Shown: positions 9,308 through 18,114 of the stretch, piece after piece
Layout of the letters: the number at the start of each line of letters is the position of its first letter
How positions within the stretch are numbered: position 1 is the first letter of the stretch
Origin: Planctomycetota bacterium
Lineage (GTDB): Bacteria > Planctomycetota > B15-G4 > SIAN01
Length of the DNA: 64,000 bases
Reading direction: 5' to 3'
Assembly: GCA_028289345.1 (NCBI GenBank)
Contig: JANQQL010000010.1
Location: 248,001-312,000 of the forward strand
Position numbers and translations under genes: made by a program
The notes under the pieces: generated by a model
What the model was told of the DNA's origin: nothing
Databases searched by the model: none
The model's input: only the letters and a program-made list of their open reading frames with translations

Positions 9308-9757
9308 ATGAAGATTGCCGTGGGCGCCGTTCTCTTCGCTGTGGGTTTCGGCTTCGCCATCGCTCGTGGTGCGGTCCCCAGTTCCACGACTGCGGACGGC
9401 GCGGAGTCTCGCGACTTGCACGAGCACATGATGGGCTTCCTGGACCAGCTGAAAACCATCGCCCAGCACCTACAGGCCGGCAAGACGGAGGAGTGCCTCG
9501 AGGCGGCCACCCGCATGCAGGAGCTGGCTCTTTCCGCCAAGCACCTGGATCCCGCCAATCTCGAAGAGGTTCCGGAGGAGCAGCGGGCCGATCATCGGCG
9601 TTCTTTTCGAATCGCCATGGTGCAGCTACTTTCCGAGCTGTCCCTGCTCGAAATCGAGCTGCTCGAGGGGAAGCGAGACGAGGCGTGGGCAAGGGTTTCG
9701 GGCAGCTTGTTCCAGCTCCGTGAGTCCTCCCATGAACGCTTCCAGTCCGCAGATTGA
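9308..9757 (+). CDS. Periplasmic cytochrome b562-like four-helix protein
   Basis: 149 residues with a signal peptide (MKIAVGAVLFAVGFGFAIA). The mature part lines up with E. coli cytochrome b562. The first helix LHEHMMGFLDQLKTI matches the helix carrying axial ligand Met7, with Met four residues after the same Leu. The last helix has RESSHERF where b562 has its Arg98-x3-His102 haem-ligand stretch. The middle section with a KM/RM-x-x-L-A-L-x-A pattern also fits. No CxxCH is present, so haem b rather than c is expected. ATG 9308 has GGGAGG upstream, and the longer upstream frame lacks a plausible start. It is divergent from the molybdoenzyme operon and could be an electron carrier for it (inference). 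Confidence 0.65.
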   Translation: MKIAVGAVLFAVGFGFAIARGAVPSSTTADGAESRDLHEHMMGFLDQLKTIAQHLQAGKTEECLEAATRMQELALSAKHLDPANLEEVPEEQRADHRRSFRIAMVQLLSELSLLEIELLEGKRDEAWARVSGSLFQLRESSHERFQSAD

Positions 9758-9769
9758 CCATCGAACGAA

Positions 9770-10978
9770 TTGCCGGCGGCCGGTTCCTTGACGGCGGCAC
9801 CGGATCATCGAGTCAAGAGTTCGAACGGCTCCTCGAGACTTCGGGTCTGGATCACGATCTGGGTCTTGCTCGCTCTCGTGAGCGTGGCGTCCGCCACCCG
9901 CATGTACTTCGTCTATGGCAACGCGGGCCGCCCAATCTCCGGGATCGATGCCCTTGGCTCGGCGGCCATGGACTGGTTTCTTTGGGGATTGCTGTCGCCC
10001 TTCCTGTTCTGGGCGGCCCGTCGTTTCCCTCTGGTCTCGGGCGAGCGAATCCGATCGGCGGCGATTCACTTCGCCCTCGGCCTGGTCATCCCGGCGGTGC
10101 AGATTGCCGTCTATGCCGGGGCATCGGCGTGGATTCGCGAGGCCCGCTTTGCCAGCGGCTCATTCCCCGACGAACTGCGGAGCGGGCTCCTCCTTCGACT
10201 TCAGACCTGCATCGCGGTGTACTGGGCGGCGATCCTCGGAATCGCCTTCTGGGATTCCGAGCAACGAAGACGGGCCACCCAATTGCATCGAGCTCGCCTT
10301 GATCAAGAACTGAGCGAAGCGCGGCTCCGAGCACTGCAATCCCAGCTGCGCCCCCACTTCCTGTTCAACGCTCTCAACACCATTCTGGATGCCGTTCGTC
10401 GCGCTCCAGACGAGGCGGAGCGAATGATCGTGAGTCTTGGCGACCTACTTCGCCAGACTCTCCGTCACGATGAACGCCGCGAGCTGAGTGTCACCGAAGA
10501 GCTCGCCCTGCTGAGTCGCTACGTAGCGATCGAAGAAGCTCGGTTCGGAGGCCGTCTCTCCGTGCAAATCCGAGCGACTCCCGAGACCCATTGCTTACTG
10601 CTGCCTTGCTTCTTGCTGCAACCGTTGGTCGAAAACGCCATCCGACATGGCGTGAAGAAACGGAACGGGGGCCAGGTATCGGTGGACGTGACGCGCGACA
10701 CCGACCAGCTCTGCGTTCGCGTTCGCGACAATGGCCCGGGCGTGTCCAAGAACCCCGACCTGAACAGGAAGCAGCCGCCTGACCCTCGACTCTCCAAGGA
10801 CGCCCACCTCGACCCGGCCGGTGGAACGGGACTTGCCAACACCCGTCAGCGGTTGTCCCTGCTGTACCCCTCGTCTCACCAGCTGGAAATCCTTGCGCGC
10901 GAACCAACCGGCACGGAGATTCGCATTCGGTTGCCTGCCCGTTCGATCACAGCCAACGATCGTTGGGTCCATGAGTGA
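9770..10978 (+). CDS. LytS-family sensor histidine kinase
   Basis: About 402 residues. Hydrophobic segments in the N-terminal ~160 residues look like three to four membrane helices. The His_kinase domain follows with LRPHFLFNALNTI (phospho-acceptor His196), an N-box LVENAIRHG, a G1 box RDNGPGV and GGTGLANTRQRL. These are hallmarks of the LytS/AlgZ type rather than classical HisKA kinases. The start is uncertain: TTG 9770 is the first start in frame, 12 bp after the previous stop, and later GTG codons are possible. It overlaps its cognate response regulator by 8 bp. Confidence 0.85.
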   Translation: MPAAGSLTAAPDHRVKSSNGSSRLRVWITIWVLLALVSVASATRMYFVYGNAGRPISGIDALGSAAMDWFLWGLLSPFLFWAARRFPLVSGERIRSAAIHFALGLVIPAVQIAVYAGASAWIREARFASGSFPDELRSGLLLRLQTCIAVYWAAILGIAFWDSEQRRRATQLHRARLDQELSEARLRALQSQLRPHFLFNALNTILDAVRRAPDEAERMIVSLGDLLRQTLRHDERRELSVTEELALLSRYVAIEEARFGGRLSVQIRATPETHCLLLPCFLLQPLVENAIRHGVKKRNGGQVSVDVTRDTDQLCVRVRDNGPGVSKNPDLNRKQPPDPRLSKDAHLDPAGGTGLANTRQRLSLLYPSSHQLEILAREPTGTEIRIRLPARSITANDRWVHE

Positions 10979-11801
10979 ACCATCCCCGAGAGATCGACCC
11001 GACTCATTCGGGGGGCGTGATCGCAGCCGAAAGGTCGCGCTTGGCAAGCGGCCACCATCCCCGCCGCCTCTCCGTCTGGTGATCGCCGAGGACGAACCCC
11101 CCGCTCGGCGCCGCCTGCGCGATCTGCTGAACACCGATCCTCGCCTCCAGATCCTCGCCGAATGTGTCGACGGAGCCGAAGCGGTTCAGGCCATCGAAGA
11201 CGGCAATCCCGACCTAGTCTTGCTGGATATCGAGATGCCCGAACTGGATGGCTTCGGTGTCATCGAACGAATCGGCATCGACAAGATGCCCACGGTGGTG
11301 TTTGTCACCGCTTACGACCATCACGCCGTCCGCGCGTTTGACCTGCACGCCCTGGACTACGTGTTGAAACCGTTCGACGAGCAAAGACTGTTTCGCGCCA
11401 TCACCCGGGCATGGGATCAGCGGGAAGCGCTTGCGGAACGACTGCATCGGCTTCTTGAGCCCTCAGAGGGTCCCCCTGACTCTCGCCGTCTCGTGATCCG
11501 GTCTGCCGGCAGCGTCCACCGGCTTCGTCCCGAGGACGTCGAATGGGTGCGGGCACGCGGCAATTATGCGGAGATCCACGCCGGAGATTTGGTCCTTCTG
11601 ACGCGGGAGACCTTGGTCCGGCTTCAGCAACGGCTGGGTCCCGGCTTTCTCAGAATCCATCGCTCCCTCCTCGTCCAGATCCACCGGGTGGTCGAAGTGA
11701 AGGCGCTGGATGGCTCCAACTACCAGGTGCGCTTGCAGTCAGGAGTGGAGTTCGTTTCGAGTCGCACCTATCGCAAGCAAGTGCAGGCACTGCGACGATA
11801 G
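10971..11801 (+). CDS. LytTR-family response regulator
   Basis: 276 residues. An N-terminal receiver domain contains the acidic pair IAEDEP and phospho-acceptor Asp86 in LLDIEMPELDG, with the conserved Thr/Lys positions (VTAYDHH, LKPFDE). The C-terminal LytTR DNA-binding domain carries VRARGNYAEIH and the HRSLLVQ...TYRKQ endings typical of the family. ATG 10971 overlaps the kinase stop, so the two genes are translationally coupled. The first ~33 residues before the receiver are Pro/Arg-rich and extra to the family. Targets are unknown. The photolyase downstream could be co-transcribed. Confidence 0.9.
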   Translation: MSEPSPRDRPDSFGGRDRSRKVALGKRPPSPPPLRLVIAEDEPPARRRLRDLLNTDPRLQILAECVDGAEAVQAIEDGNPDLVLLDIEMPELDGFGVIERIGIDKMPTVVFVTAYDHHAVRAFDLHALDYVLKPFDEQRLFRAITRAWDQREALAERLHRLLEPSEGPPDSRRLVIRSAGSVHRLRPEDVEWVRARGNYAEIHAGDLVLLTRETLVRLQQRLGPGFLRIHRSLLVQIHRVVEVKALDGSNYQVRLQSGVEFVSSRTYRKQVQALRR

Positions 11802-11938
11802 ACTCGCTCCATGGAAAGGGCCTTCCGATCGGTCAGGCCCGAGGTGTGAATCCACCGGATTCCCGGGGACGAATCGCATCAAGGCAAACGGCGACCGAAC
11901 CGCGGCCTCTCGCTTCCTTCTCAAGCCTGCCCCTGCGC

Positions 11939-13495
11939 ATGACCCAATCCTCTCCGACCCCGCGCTGCCTCCTCGTCCTGTTCGGAGACCAACTCCACTT
12001 GGACGAACCGGCCCTTCAGAAGCTGGACCGTTCCCGCGATGCCGTGTTGATGATGGAGGTTTCGGAAGAGGCGACCCACGTTCCCAGCCACAAGCAGCGC
12101 ACGGTCTTGTTCTTGTCCGCCATGCGCCACTTCGCGAAAGAGCTCCGAGGACAAGGATTTCGCGTCGAATACGTGGCCTTGGATGATCCGGCCAACACCC
12201 AGTCGTTCCTCCAGGAGATGCGCCGCGCCAACCAACGCCTACAACCGGAACAGATCTTGATCGTGGAACCGGGCGAGTGGCGCGTCCGACGCGTGGTCGA
12301 AGACTTCCAGCAGGAATGCGGCGTGCCACTCGAGATCCTGCCTGACTCCCATTTCTTGCTGTCGACGGAAGAGTTCGGTCAGTGGGCCAGCGGGCGGAAG
12401 GAGTGGATCCTCGAGCACTTCTACCGTTGGATGCGCAAACGATTCGGAGTTTTGATCCAACCCAACGGAGAACCCACCGGCGGACAGTGGAATTTCGACA
12501 AGGACAACCGGCAGGCCTTCCGCGAGGACCCGGAGCGGATTCCCACGCCTCTGGATTTCCCTCCGGACAAGATCACCAAGGACGTCATGGATCTGGTGGA
12601 GGCTCGCTTTCCTGATGCACCGGGCGAGCTCGACTCCTTCGGTTGGCCGGTCACCCGAGCGGACGCGCTGTCGGCCGCGGAAGACTTCTTCGAGCACCGC
12701 CTTGCCCACTTCGGGGAGTTCCAAGATGCCATGGTTCTCGGTCAGCCGTGGATGTACCACTCCCTGCTGTCCCCGGCCATGAATCTCAAGCTTTTGAATC
12801 CACGCGAGCTCATCGATCGGGCGGTTGACGCTTACGAGAACAAGGGAGCACCGCTCAACTCGGTGGAAGGTTTCATTCGCCAGATTCTGGGTTGGCGCGA
12901 GTTCATTCGGGGGGTGTACTGGCACGAGGGTCCGGAGTACCGCCAGCGCAACGAACTCGGCGCCCCTCTCCCTCTTCCCCGGGCCTACTGGGACGCGAAC
13001 TCTCCGCTGCGCTGCATCCGAGAGGCGGTGGGAGAAGTGCTCCAGAATGGCTTCGGGCATCACATCCAGCGCCTGATGATCACCGGGAACTTGGCACTCC
13101 TTGCCGGAGTGCAACCGGGGGAAATCTCCGACTGGTATCTGGGCATGTACGTCGACGGGGTCGACTGGGTGACCTTGCCGAACACTCTGGGCATGGCCAT
13201 GCACGCCGACGGCGGGCGCGTCGGGACCAAACCCTATGCAGCCAGCGGCGCCTACGTGAATCGCATGAGCAATTACTGCAAGTCGTGTCGCTTCGACCCC
13301 AAGAAAAGAATTGGCGAGCTAGCTTGCCCGATCACCACCCTTTACTGGGACTTTCTCGACCGCCACCGAGCTCGATTCTCGAAGAATCGGCGCATGGGTT
13401 TCGCAGTGAAGAACCTGGAGCGAATCAAGGATCCCGAGCTTCGTGAGATCCGAGAGCATGCCGCCAAGTGGCGAACATCTCTCGCTGGTCAATGA
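11939..13495 (+). CDS. phrB: FeS-BCP family (6-4) photolyase / bacterial cryptochrome
   Basis: 518-residue flavoprotein of the photolyase-related FAD-binding group. It repairs (6-4) photoproducts with blue light in characterised members. Cys359, 447, 450 and 463 fall at a constant +9 offset from the four [4Fe-4S] ligands of Agrobacterium PhrB (350, 438, 441, 454). His374-His375 match its active-site His365-His366. The N-terminus LLVLFGDQLHLDEPAL is the lumazine-antenna domain typical of the family. ATG 11939 gives the usual family length of about 510, while the open frame extends far upstream into the response regulator. It lies 137 bp after the LytTR gene. Confidence 0.9.
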   Translation: MTQSSPTPRCLLVLFGDQLHLDEPALQKLDRSRDAVLMMEVSEEATHVPSHKQRTVLFLSAMRHFAKELRGQGFRVEYVALDDPANTQSFLQEMRRANQRLQPEQILIVEPGEWRVRRVVEDFQQECGVPLEILPDSHFLLSTEEFGQWASGRKEWILEHFYRWMRKRFGVLIQPNGEPTGGQWNFDKDNRQAFREDPERIPTPLDFPPDKITKDVMDLVEARFPDAPGELDSFGWPVTRADALSAAEDFFEHRLAHFGEFQDAMVLGQPWMYHSLLSPAMNLKLLNPRELIDRAVDAYENKGAPLNSVEGFIRQILGWREFIRGVYWHEGPEYRQRNELGAPLPLPRAYWDANSPLRCIREAVGEVLQNGFGHHIQRLMITGNLALLAGVQPGEISDWYLGMYVDGVDWVTLPNTLGMAMHADGGRVGTKPYAASGAYVNRMSNYCKSCRFDPKKRIGELACPITTLYWDFLDRHRARFSKNRRMGFAVKNLERIKDPELREIREHAAKWRTSLAGQ

Positions 13496-13511
13496 GCGGA
13501 GCGCTGGCCTG

Positions 13512-14267
13512 CTAGCGCCCCTCGGCCGCGGGAGGGCCGAGCCACTCTTCAAGCAACACCTCGATCTCCCCCGCGAGCTCCGGCGGCGAACCGAACGCCG
13601 TTCGCTGCAACATTCCCTCGGCGTCGAACACGAACATGGCTGGCACCGCAAGGACGTCTCCGAACGCGCGAGCCAAATCAGCGTCGCCTTCAACCACGGG
13701 AAACGACAGCTGGTGCTCTCCCACCATGCGGCGCAACTCTTCGCCAGGGCTTTCGATGGCCACTCCCAAGATCGTCAGGGTTTCGGCGTATTGCTCCTGA
13801 AGCCGAGACAGCCATGGCAGGGCCTTGATGCATGGCGGACACCAAGTGGCCCAGAACTCCACCAGAACAACTTTCCCCTCCAAGTCCTGACTGGCAATGG
13901 CGGAGCCACTCAGATCGACAAGACGAAACTCCGGAAGACGCGACAGAGGATCGGCCAGCTCCGCCTCCACCCGGTACTCCTGCAGCGCTCCCTCTCCTTC
14001 TTGCATCACCGCGGTCACCGCGCGCCGCAAGTCCTGCTGAAACCTGCGGTGGCTTGCCTCCTCCAGCCACGGGGTGTAGCGGCCCTGTCCTTGACTGCCG
14101 GTCTCTCCGTAGAAGCCGAAGTCCTTCGGGCGAGCGATCAAAACCTCGTTGACGAAGATTGCTGGATATCGTTCCACCCCGAATCGGTCGGCCAGCTCGG
14201 AGTCGCCGAAGTTTTCGACCACCACCCCCACCCCTTCGAATTCTCCCGCCACTTCGTGCACCAGCAA
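13512..14267 (-). CDS. TlpA-like thioredoxin, 3' part of a candidate selenoprotein
   Basis: As an independent frame this starts with TTG 14267 and encodes 251 residues. Residues 100-251 are a TlpA/ResA-like thioredoxin domain with active site WCPPC (Cys143, Cys146), giving thiol-disulfide exchange or redox signalling. The preceding ~90 residues are only the second half of another thioredoxin fold: helix after the active site, strand VGVVVENF, helix ELADRFG, then YPAIFVN with the cis-Pro. Its first strand and redox motif lie upstream, across an in-frame TGA at 14289-14291, in the gene annotated next. No good ribosome binding site precedes 14267. The full reading 13512-15359 would give 615 residues with Sec357 and CPPC at 507-510. 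Confidence 0.75.
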   Translation of the reverse strand: MLVHEVAGEFEGVGVVVENFGDSELADRFGVERYPAIFVNEVLIARPKDFGFYGETGSQGQGRYTPWLEEASHRRFQQDLRRAVTAVMQEGEGALQEYRVEAELADPLSRLPEFRLVDLSGSAIASQDLEGKVVLVEFWATWCPPCIKALPWLSRLQEQYAETLTILGVAIESPGEELRRMVGEHQLSFPVVEGDADLARAFGDVLAVPAMFVFDAEGMLQRTAFGSPPELAGEIEVLLEEWLGPPAAEGR

Positions 14268-14283
14268 ACTTGCTGGATCCGAA
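14253..14283 (-). promoter_or_regulatory. Candidate bacterial SECIS element
   Basis: In the transcript, six nucleotides after the in-frame UGA, a two-part hairpin can form. The lower stem UUCG pairs with CGAA, a short internal loop follows, and the upper stem CCAGCA pairs with UGCUGG (14276-14271 with 14266-14261) around the loop AGUU. The apical loop begins about 18 nt after the UGA and has G as its second base, which fits the published bacterial SECIS pattern. The structure was worked out by hand and not energy-scored. Confidence 0.5.
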
Positions 14284-14288
14284 AGGTT

Positions 14289-15359
14289 TCAGGTGAAGGG
14301 CCAGCGAACGATGGTGAGTGTCACGGAGGGGGTTGGATGGTCAGCCACCGACTCTCGGCCGGCATCGCGCAGGCACTCCAAGTACGCAGGAACCAGGTGG
14401 TCAATGGCGATCGCCGCCTCGCGTCGAGCCATGCGTTCTTCGTCGGCGGAGGAAGAGGACTCCAAGAGCACCGACTCGGCCGAGTCCAAGAGCACCGTGG
14501 CAAGACTGTGATCGATGTCTTGGCTCTCGAGATCGTTGCGCTGCTCGTCGATTTTCTGAAGAAGTTGCTCGCGACCAGCTTCCTGACCGCCTCCCTTCAA
14601 CCGATGCAGGCCTCGTCCCGCTTCGAGCGCCTGACGGAGTGACGCCAAAGAACGTCCACTCTCAAAGAGCTCCCGAGCGAACTTGAGCTTGGCGCTGGCA
14701 ACGATGAAATCTCGGTGATTGCCCAACGCCGCCGGAGGCTTGTACAACTCCAGCAAGCCGCTCTCGATCCGTGCCAGAAGCCCGGACAACTCCGGCAGCT
14801 TCGGTGGCCGAACGAGGGGGTCTTCGTGGGGAAGAGATTTCAAGAAGCGGGCGTAATCCGCGTGAGCTCGGGCCGTGGCGAGGTAGTAGAAACCGGTCTC
14901 TTCGCCGACGGCCTTCCCCTGAGGCCCACACGCGAGAAGATAGTCTTCGGCCTGGACGCAGGCGGCATCAATCAAGGCCTGGACCGCGGCGGGGATAGCG
15001 AGCACGATCGTTTCGTCTCGCTCAGTGATTCGCAAGATCTCTGCGGCCACCTGCGGATGAACGGAGTCCATGGACCGAGGCTTGCCGTCCTGCTGTGACA
15101 GCGTCCCTCGAAGCTGCGCCGTGACAATCGCCTCGCGGACCGGGCTGAGTCGCTCCAAACACTCCATCAACGACCCGTTCTCGAGAGCCGCGGCCAAACT
15201 CTCCAGGGCCGCCTTCGTCTCGGCAGGTTTTCTCAATCGGGCGGCCACCGTGGATTCGGACACGCAGCGATGCAACCGCTCAATCTCATGCCGGACCTGT
15301 TCCTCGACTTCACTCGAGGAAGAAAGCGCAACGCAGATCAGAATCGAAGCCAAGTGCAT
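14289..15359 (-). CDS. Helical exported protein ending at an in-frame TGA; 5' part of a candidate selenoprotein
   Basis: 356 residues from ATG 15359, where a short hydrophobic N-terminus (MHLASILICVALSSSS) looks like a signal peptide. The open frame continues upstream but only into unlikely sequence. Residues ~20-340 are helix-rich with no recognised family. The last residues, VTLTIVRWPFT, form a beta strand plus the position where thioredoxins have their redox motif, and then comes TGA (14289-14291). The thioredoxin fold continues in the same frame after that codon. Three readings are possible: Sec at the TGA, a nonsense mutation in a longer gene, or two separate genes. The first explains both halves best. 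No selA, selB or tRNA-Sec is in this window. Confidence 0.65.
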   Translation of the reverse strand: MHLASILICVALSSSSEVEEQVRHEIERLHRCVSESTVAARLRKPAETKAALESLAAALENGSLMECLERLSPVREAIVTAQLRGTLSQQDGKPRSMDSVHPQVAAEILRITERDETIVLAIPAAVQALIDAACVQAEDYLLACGPQGKAVGEETGFYYLATARAHADYARFLKSLPHEDPLVRPPKLPELSGLLARIESGLLELYKPPAALGNHRDFIVASAKLKFARELFESGRSLASLRQALEAGRGLHRLKGGGQEAGREQLLQKIDEQRNDLESQDIDHSLATVLLDSAESVLLESSSSADEERMARREAAIAIDHLVPAYLECLRDAGRESVADHPTPSVTLTIVRWPFT

Positions 15360-15682
15360 GGGGGAGTGCCTTTCGTCGAAGTCGTTGTCGGGGGTCAACC
15401 ACGCGGACGAGGCGATCGCACTCCGCTCGCAGGGACCCGCTCGACCGACAATGCGGACCATACGGCTGGTCTTCTCTCATCCGCCGGCGACAAGTCCTGT
15501 CCCCCTGCGAATGTCACCTTGTGTCACCCAATGTCGCCCGCGAATCGGCGGGAACCGAACTACTGTGGGGGCTGGGGGACCTCGCCCCACCGACGAATCA
15601 AACGTCGAACCGGCGGATCATCTCGCGGAGAATCCGGGACCGGCACCACGCCAACTCGACCTTTCGAAGGGACAGTCCTTCC
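15360..15682. other. Divergent intergenic region
   Basis: 323 bp between the divergent candidate selenoprotein and the HTH/TPR regulator. No gene or clear repeat was seen. It should hold both promoters. Confidence 0.4.
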
Positions 15683-17449
15683 ATGACCGAGCTTCCCCAC
15701 GAGTCTCCGCAGCCCTCGACCGTCGGCGAGGAGCGTCTCGAGTCGTGGAAGGAGATCGCCCGCTACCTGGGCCGACAAGTCCGCACGGTCCAGCGCTGGG
15801 AGAAATCGGAAGGACTCCCGGTGCATCGACACCAACACCGCTCTGGGGGTTCGGTGTTTGCGCATCGAACGGAACTGGATGCGTGGAGGGATCATCGCTC
15901 CACCGTGCTGGCCGATCCTGAAAACCCCGCCGTGCGTCGCCCGGGGGACACTCCCCCCACCAACCCGCCTCGGGCCTTCCCGCGCCCCCTTCTCTTGGCC
16001 GCCGCCACCGCGTTCGTCGCCCTCGCCTTGTGGCGACTCCACCCTGGGGACGCGGAACACAGCGCGACGCGACTGGCCGTCCTTCCCTTCTCCGTGATCA
16101 CCGAAACCCCTCCCTCCGAAGCACTTCGAGACGGATTGACCGAGGAGATCATCACTCGCTTGTCACGACTTGCTCCCGAGCGCCTGGCGGTGATTGGCCG
16201 AACGTCTTCCATGGTGTATCGCGAACGCACTCGAACATTGGCGGAGATCGGTGTCGAACTTCAGGTCGAGGCAATCGTGGAAGGTTCGATCCAGATCGAG
16301 GGTTCGAAAAAGCGGGTCAGTGTCCGACTCCTGAACGCGGCGACTCAGAGCCAGATCTGGGCCGGATCGGTCGATCTCGAGTCGACCGGACTACTCGACG
16401 CTCAGGAAGAAGCGGCGAGGCTCGTGACTCGCGCCGTCACCACCCACTTGCTTGGGGAAACAACTCCCGACGCAGAAGCGTCCCCCACGCTCTCTCCCGA
16501 AGCACACGAAGCATTCCTTCAGGGCCGGTTCCTCTGGCACCAGGGAGACCAACCGGGATTCACGGAGAGCATTCCTTTCTTCGAAAAGGCGACCCACCTT
16601 GCTCCCGAGTTCGTGGAAGCGCATGCAAGTCTTGCCCATGCCCACAACCTCCTGGGTCGCTATGGAATGCGCCCCGCTCGAGACACGTTTCCCCTCGCGA
16701 GAGAGTGCGCCGAACGGGCGCTCGCGCTCGAACCGGACCACGGCGAGGCCCTCGCGGCCAAAGCCCTCGTCAGTTTCTACTGGGACTGGGATTTCCCCGA
16801 AGCCGAACACACCTTCCTTCGCGCCCAAGCGAACGCTCCGGGATCCGCCTTGGTCCACCACTGGTACGCACACTTCCTGTCCGCCATGTGCCGCCATCAA
16901 GAAGCCATCGACCAAGTCACCGCGGCCCAACGCCTAGAACCCCTGTGGCCATTGGTGAATGCCGACGCCGCGTGGTTCTACTTTCGAGCCCGGCGATACC
17001 GAGAAGCTGTCGAGCATTGTCGCCGCTCTCTTCAGGTGGATCCCGGATTCCGGAGCGCCGCTTCTTGCCTGGTCCACTGCCTTCAGCGTCTTGGGAGCGA
17101 TCAAGAAGCCTGGGATGAAATGCGCGGTTTTCTCGAACGCACGGGCGACCTTGATCAGTCCGCGGAAATCGAAAAAGGCAATCCGACCGCCTCCCTGGAA
17201 GCCGTGTATCGGCGACAGTTGGCGACTCTTGAACGGGCGAGGGAAGAGCGCGACATCCCCCCCTACTCGTTCGCCTTCCTGCACGCCATGTTGGGCCACA
17301 AGGACGAGGCATTCGAATGGCTCGAGCGTGCCGTGGAGGCACGCGACCGCTCGGCCCTGTTGTTACAAACACACCCGCTGTTCGACTCCCTGCGAGACGA
17401 CCCTCGTTTCGATCCACTGGTCAAGGAAATCGGACTACCCAAGCCGTGA
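15683..17449 (+). CDS. HTH-transmembrane-TolB-TPR regulator-like protein
   Basis: 588 residues. Residues ~12-75 are a MerR/excisionase-like helix-turn-helix (SWKEIARYLGRQVRTVQRWE, then HRTELDAWRDHR). One membrane helix follows at about 95-112. A TolB/FlgO-like domain carries RLAVLPFSV...LRDGLTEEII and AIVEGSIQIEG, and the C-terminal half is TPR-type repeats. The layout resembles CadC-like one-component regulators, with cytoplasmic DNA binding and an extracytoplasmic or protein-protein sensory part. ATG 15683 starts right before the HTH. Target and signal are unknown. Confidence 0.78.
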   Translation: MTELPHESPQPSTVGEERLESWKEIARYLGRQVRTVQRWEKSEGLPVHRHQHRSGGSVFAHRTELDAWRDHRSTVLADPENPAVRRPGDTPPTNPPRAFPRPLLLAAATAFVALALWRLHPGDAEHSATRLAVLPFSVITETPPSEALRDGLTEEIITRLSRLAPERLAVIGRTSSMVYRERTRTLAEIGVELQVEAIVEGSIQIEGSKKRVSVRLLNAATQSQIWAGSVDLESTGLLDAQEEAARLVTRAVTTHLLGETTPDAEASPTLSPEAHEAFLQGRFLWHQGDQPGFTESIPFFEKATHLAPEFVEAHASLAHAHNLLGRYGMRPARDTFPLARECAERALALEPDHGEALAAKALVSFYWDWDFPEAEHTFLRAQANAPGSALVHHWYAHFLSAMCRHQEAIDQVTAAQRLEPLWPLVNADAAWFYFRARRYREAVEHCRRSLQVDPGFRSAASCLVHCLQRLGSDQEAWDEMRGFLERTGDLDQSAEIEKGNPTASLEAVYRRQLATLERAREERDIPPYSFAFLHAMLGHKDEAFEWLERAVEARDRSALLLQTHPLFDSLRDDPRFDPLVKEIGLPKP

Positions 17450-17580
17450 CTCGAACGGCGTCAACATCGTGTCGTGAGTGGAATCCCTTGTTTGTCGAAA
17501 CTAAGTCGGTCATTCTGAATGCAACGACTTTCCCAAAGTCCCCGTCCTCTTCGATGTCCCCCCAAAGGGAAAGGGCTCCA

Positions 17581-17988
17581 ATGAAGAGTCTACTCGTCAG
17601 TGTCCTGGGGTGCGTGCTCTTGGCAGGCTGTCAGAGCGCACTCACCGAAGAGGAGATCCGGAACGCGACCCTCTATTTTCCCCCAAGGGTCAAGTACCTC
17701 GAGAAGCCTCGCTTCGGCTTCAGCTCGGCCGAGCGCAAACACGCCCTTCTCGAATACCGGGATCACGGGGCCGACACGCTGTTCGAGCTGATCATTGACA
17801 ACCGGGGGAAAGTGAAGCGAGCGCGACTGGTCCAAACAAACGCACGCAAGGAGTACCACTCCTTCATGGAGAGCCACGCCCACAGCTTCTCTTTCAGCGA
17901 AGATCCCGGAACGGAACTCTACCGAACGTTCTATTTCCCCATGGACTACGACGTCCAGGCAGAGTTCGAGTGGTTGGATGGCCCCTAA
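17581..17988 (+). CDS. Small lipoprotein, unknown function
   Basis: 135 residues with a lipoprotein signal (LLAGCQ, Cys18). The mature part has alternating strands (LFELIIDNRGKVKRARLVQT, TFYFPMDYDVQAEFEW) that recall a TonB C-terminal or energy-transducing-like fold, but no family is recognised. The spacing of a GKVKRARLVQT strand and the later YRTFYFPMDY strand supports that only weakly. ATG 17581 is preceded by an AAGGG-like site. It stands 131 bp after the HTH/TPR gene and is convergent with the macro-domain gene. Confidence 0.6.
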   Translation: MKSLLVSVLGCVLLAGCQSALTEEEIRNATLYFPPRVKYLEKPRFGFSSAERKHALLEYRDHGADTLFELIIDNRGKVKRARLVQTNARKEYHSFMESHAHSFSFSEDPGTELYRTFYFPMDYDVQAEFEWLDGP

Positions 17989-18114
17989 CAAATCGAAGAG
18001 TCGGCATCCAGACGAATCGTGAGCTAGGCAACGACTCGGACGCTCCTCGTGTCCCGACGACAAGGCGCATTTCCGCCCGCGAGGCAAGACTTCGCAGGAC
18101 GGCGAAAGGGACGG

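Noticed and set aside
14289..14291. TGA as a simple stop between two ordinary genes
   Set aside because: Not excluded, but less likely: the downstream frame would begin in the middle of a thioredoxin fold, with TTG and no good ribosome binding site, while the missing strand lies just upstream in frame.
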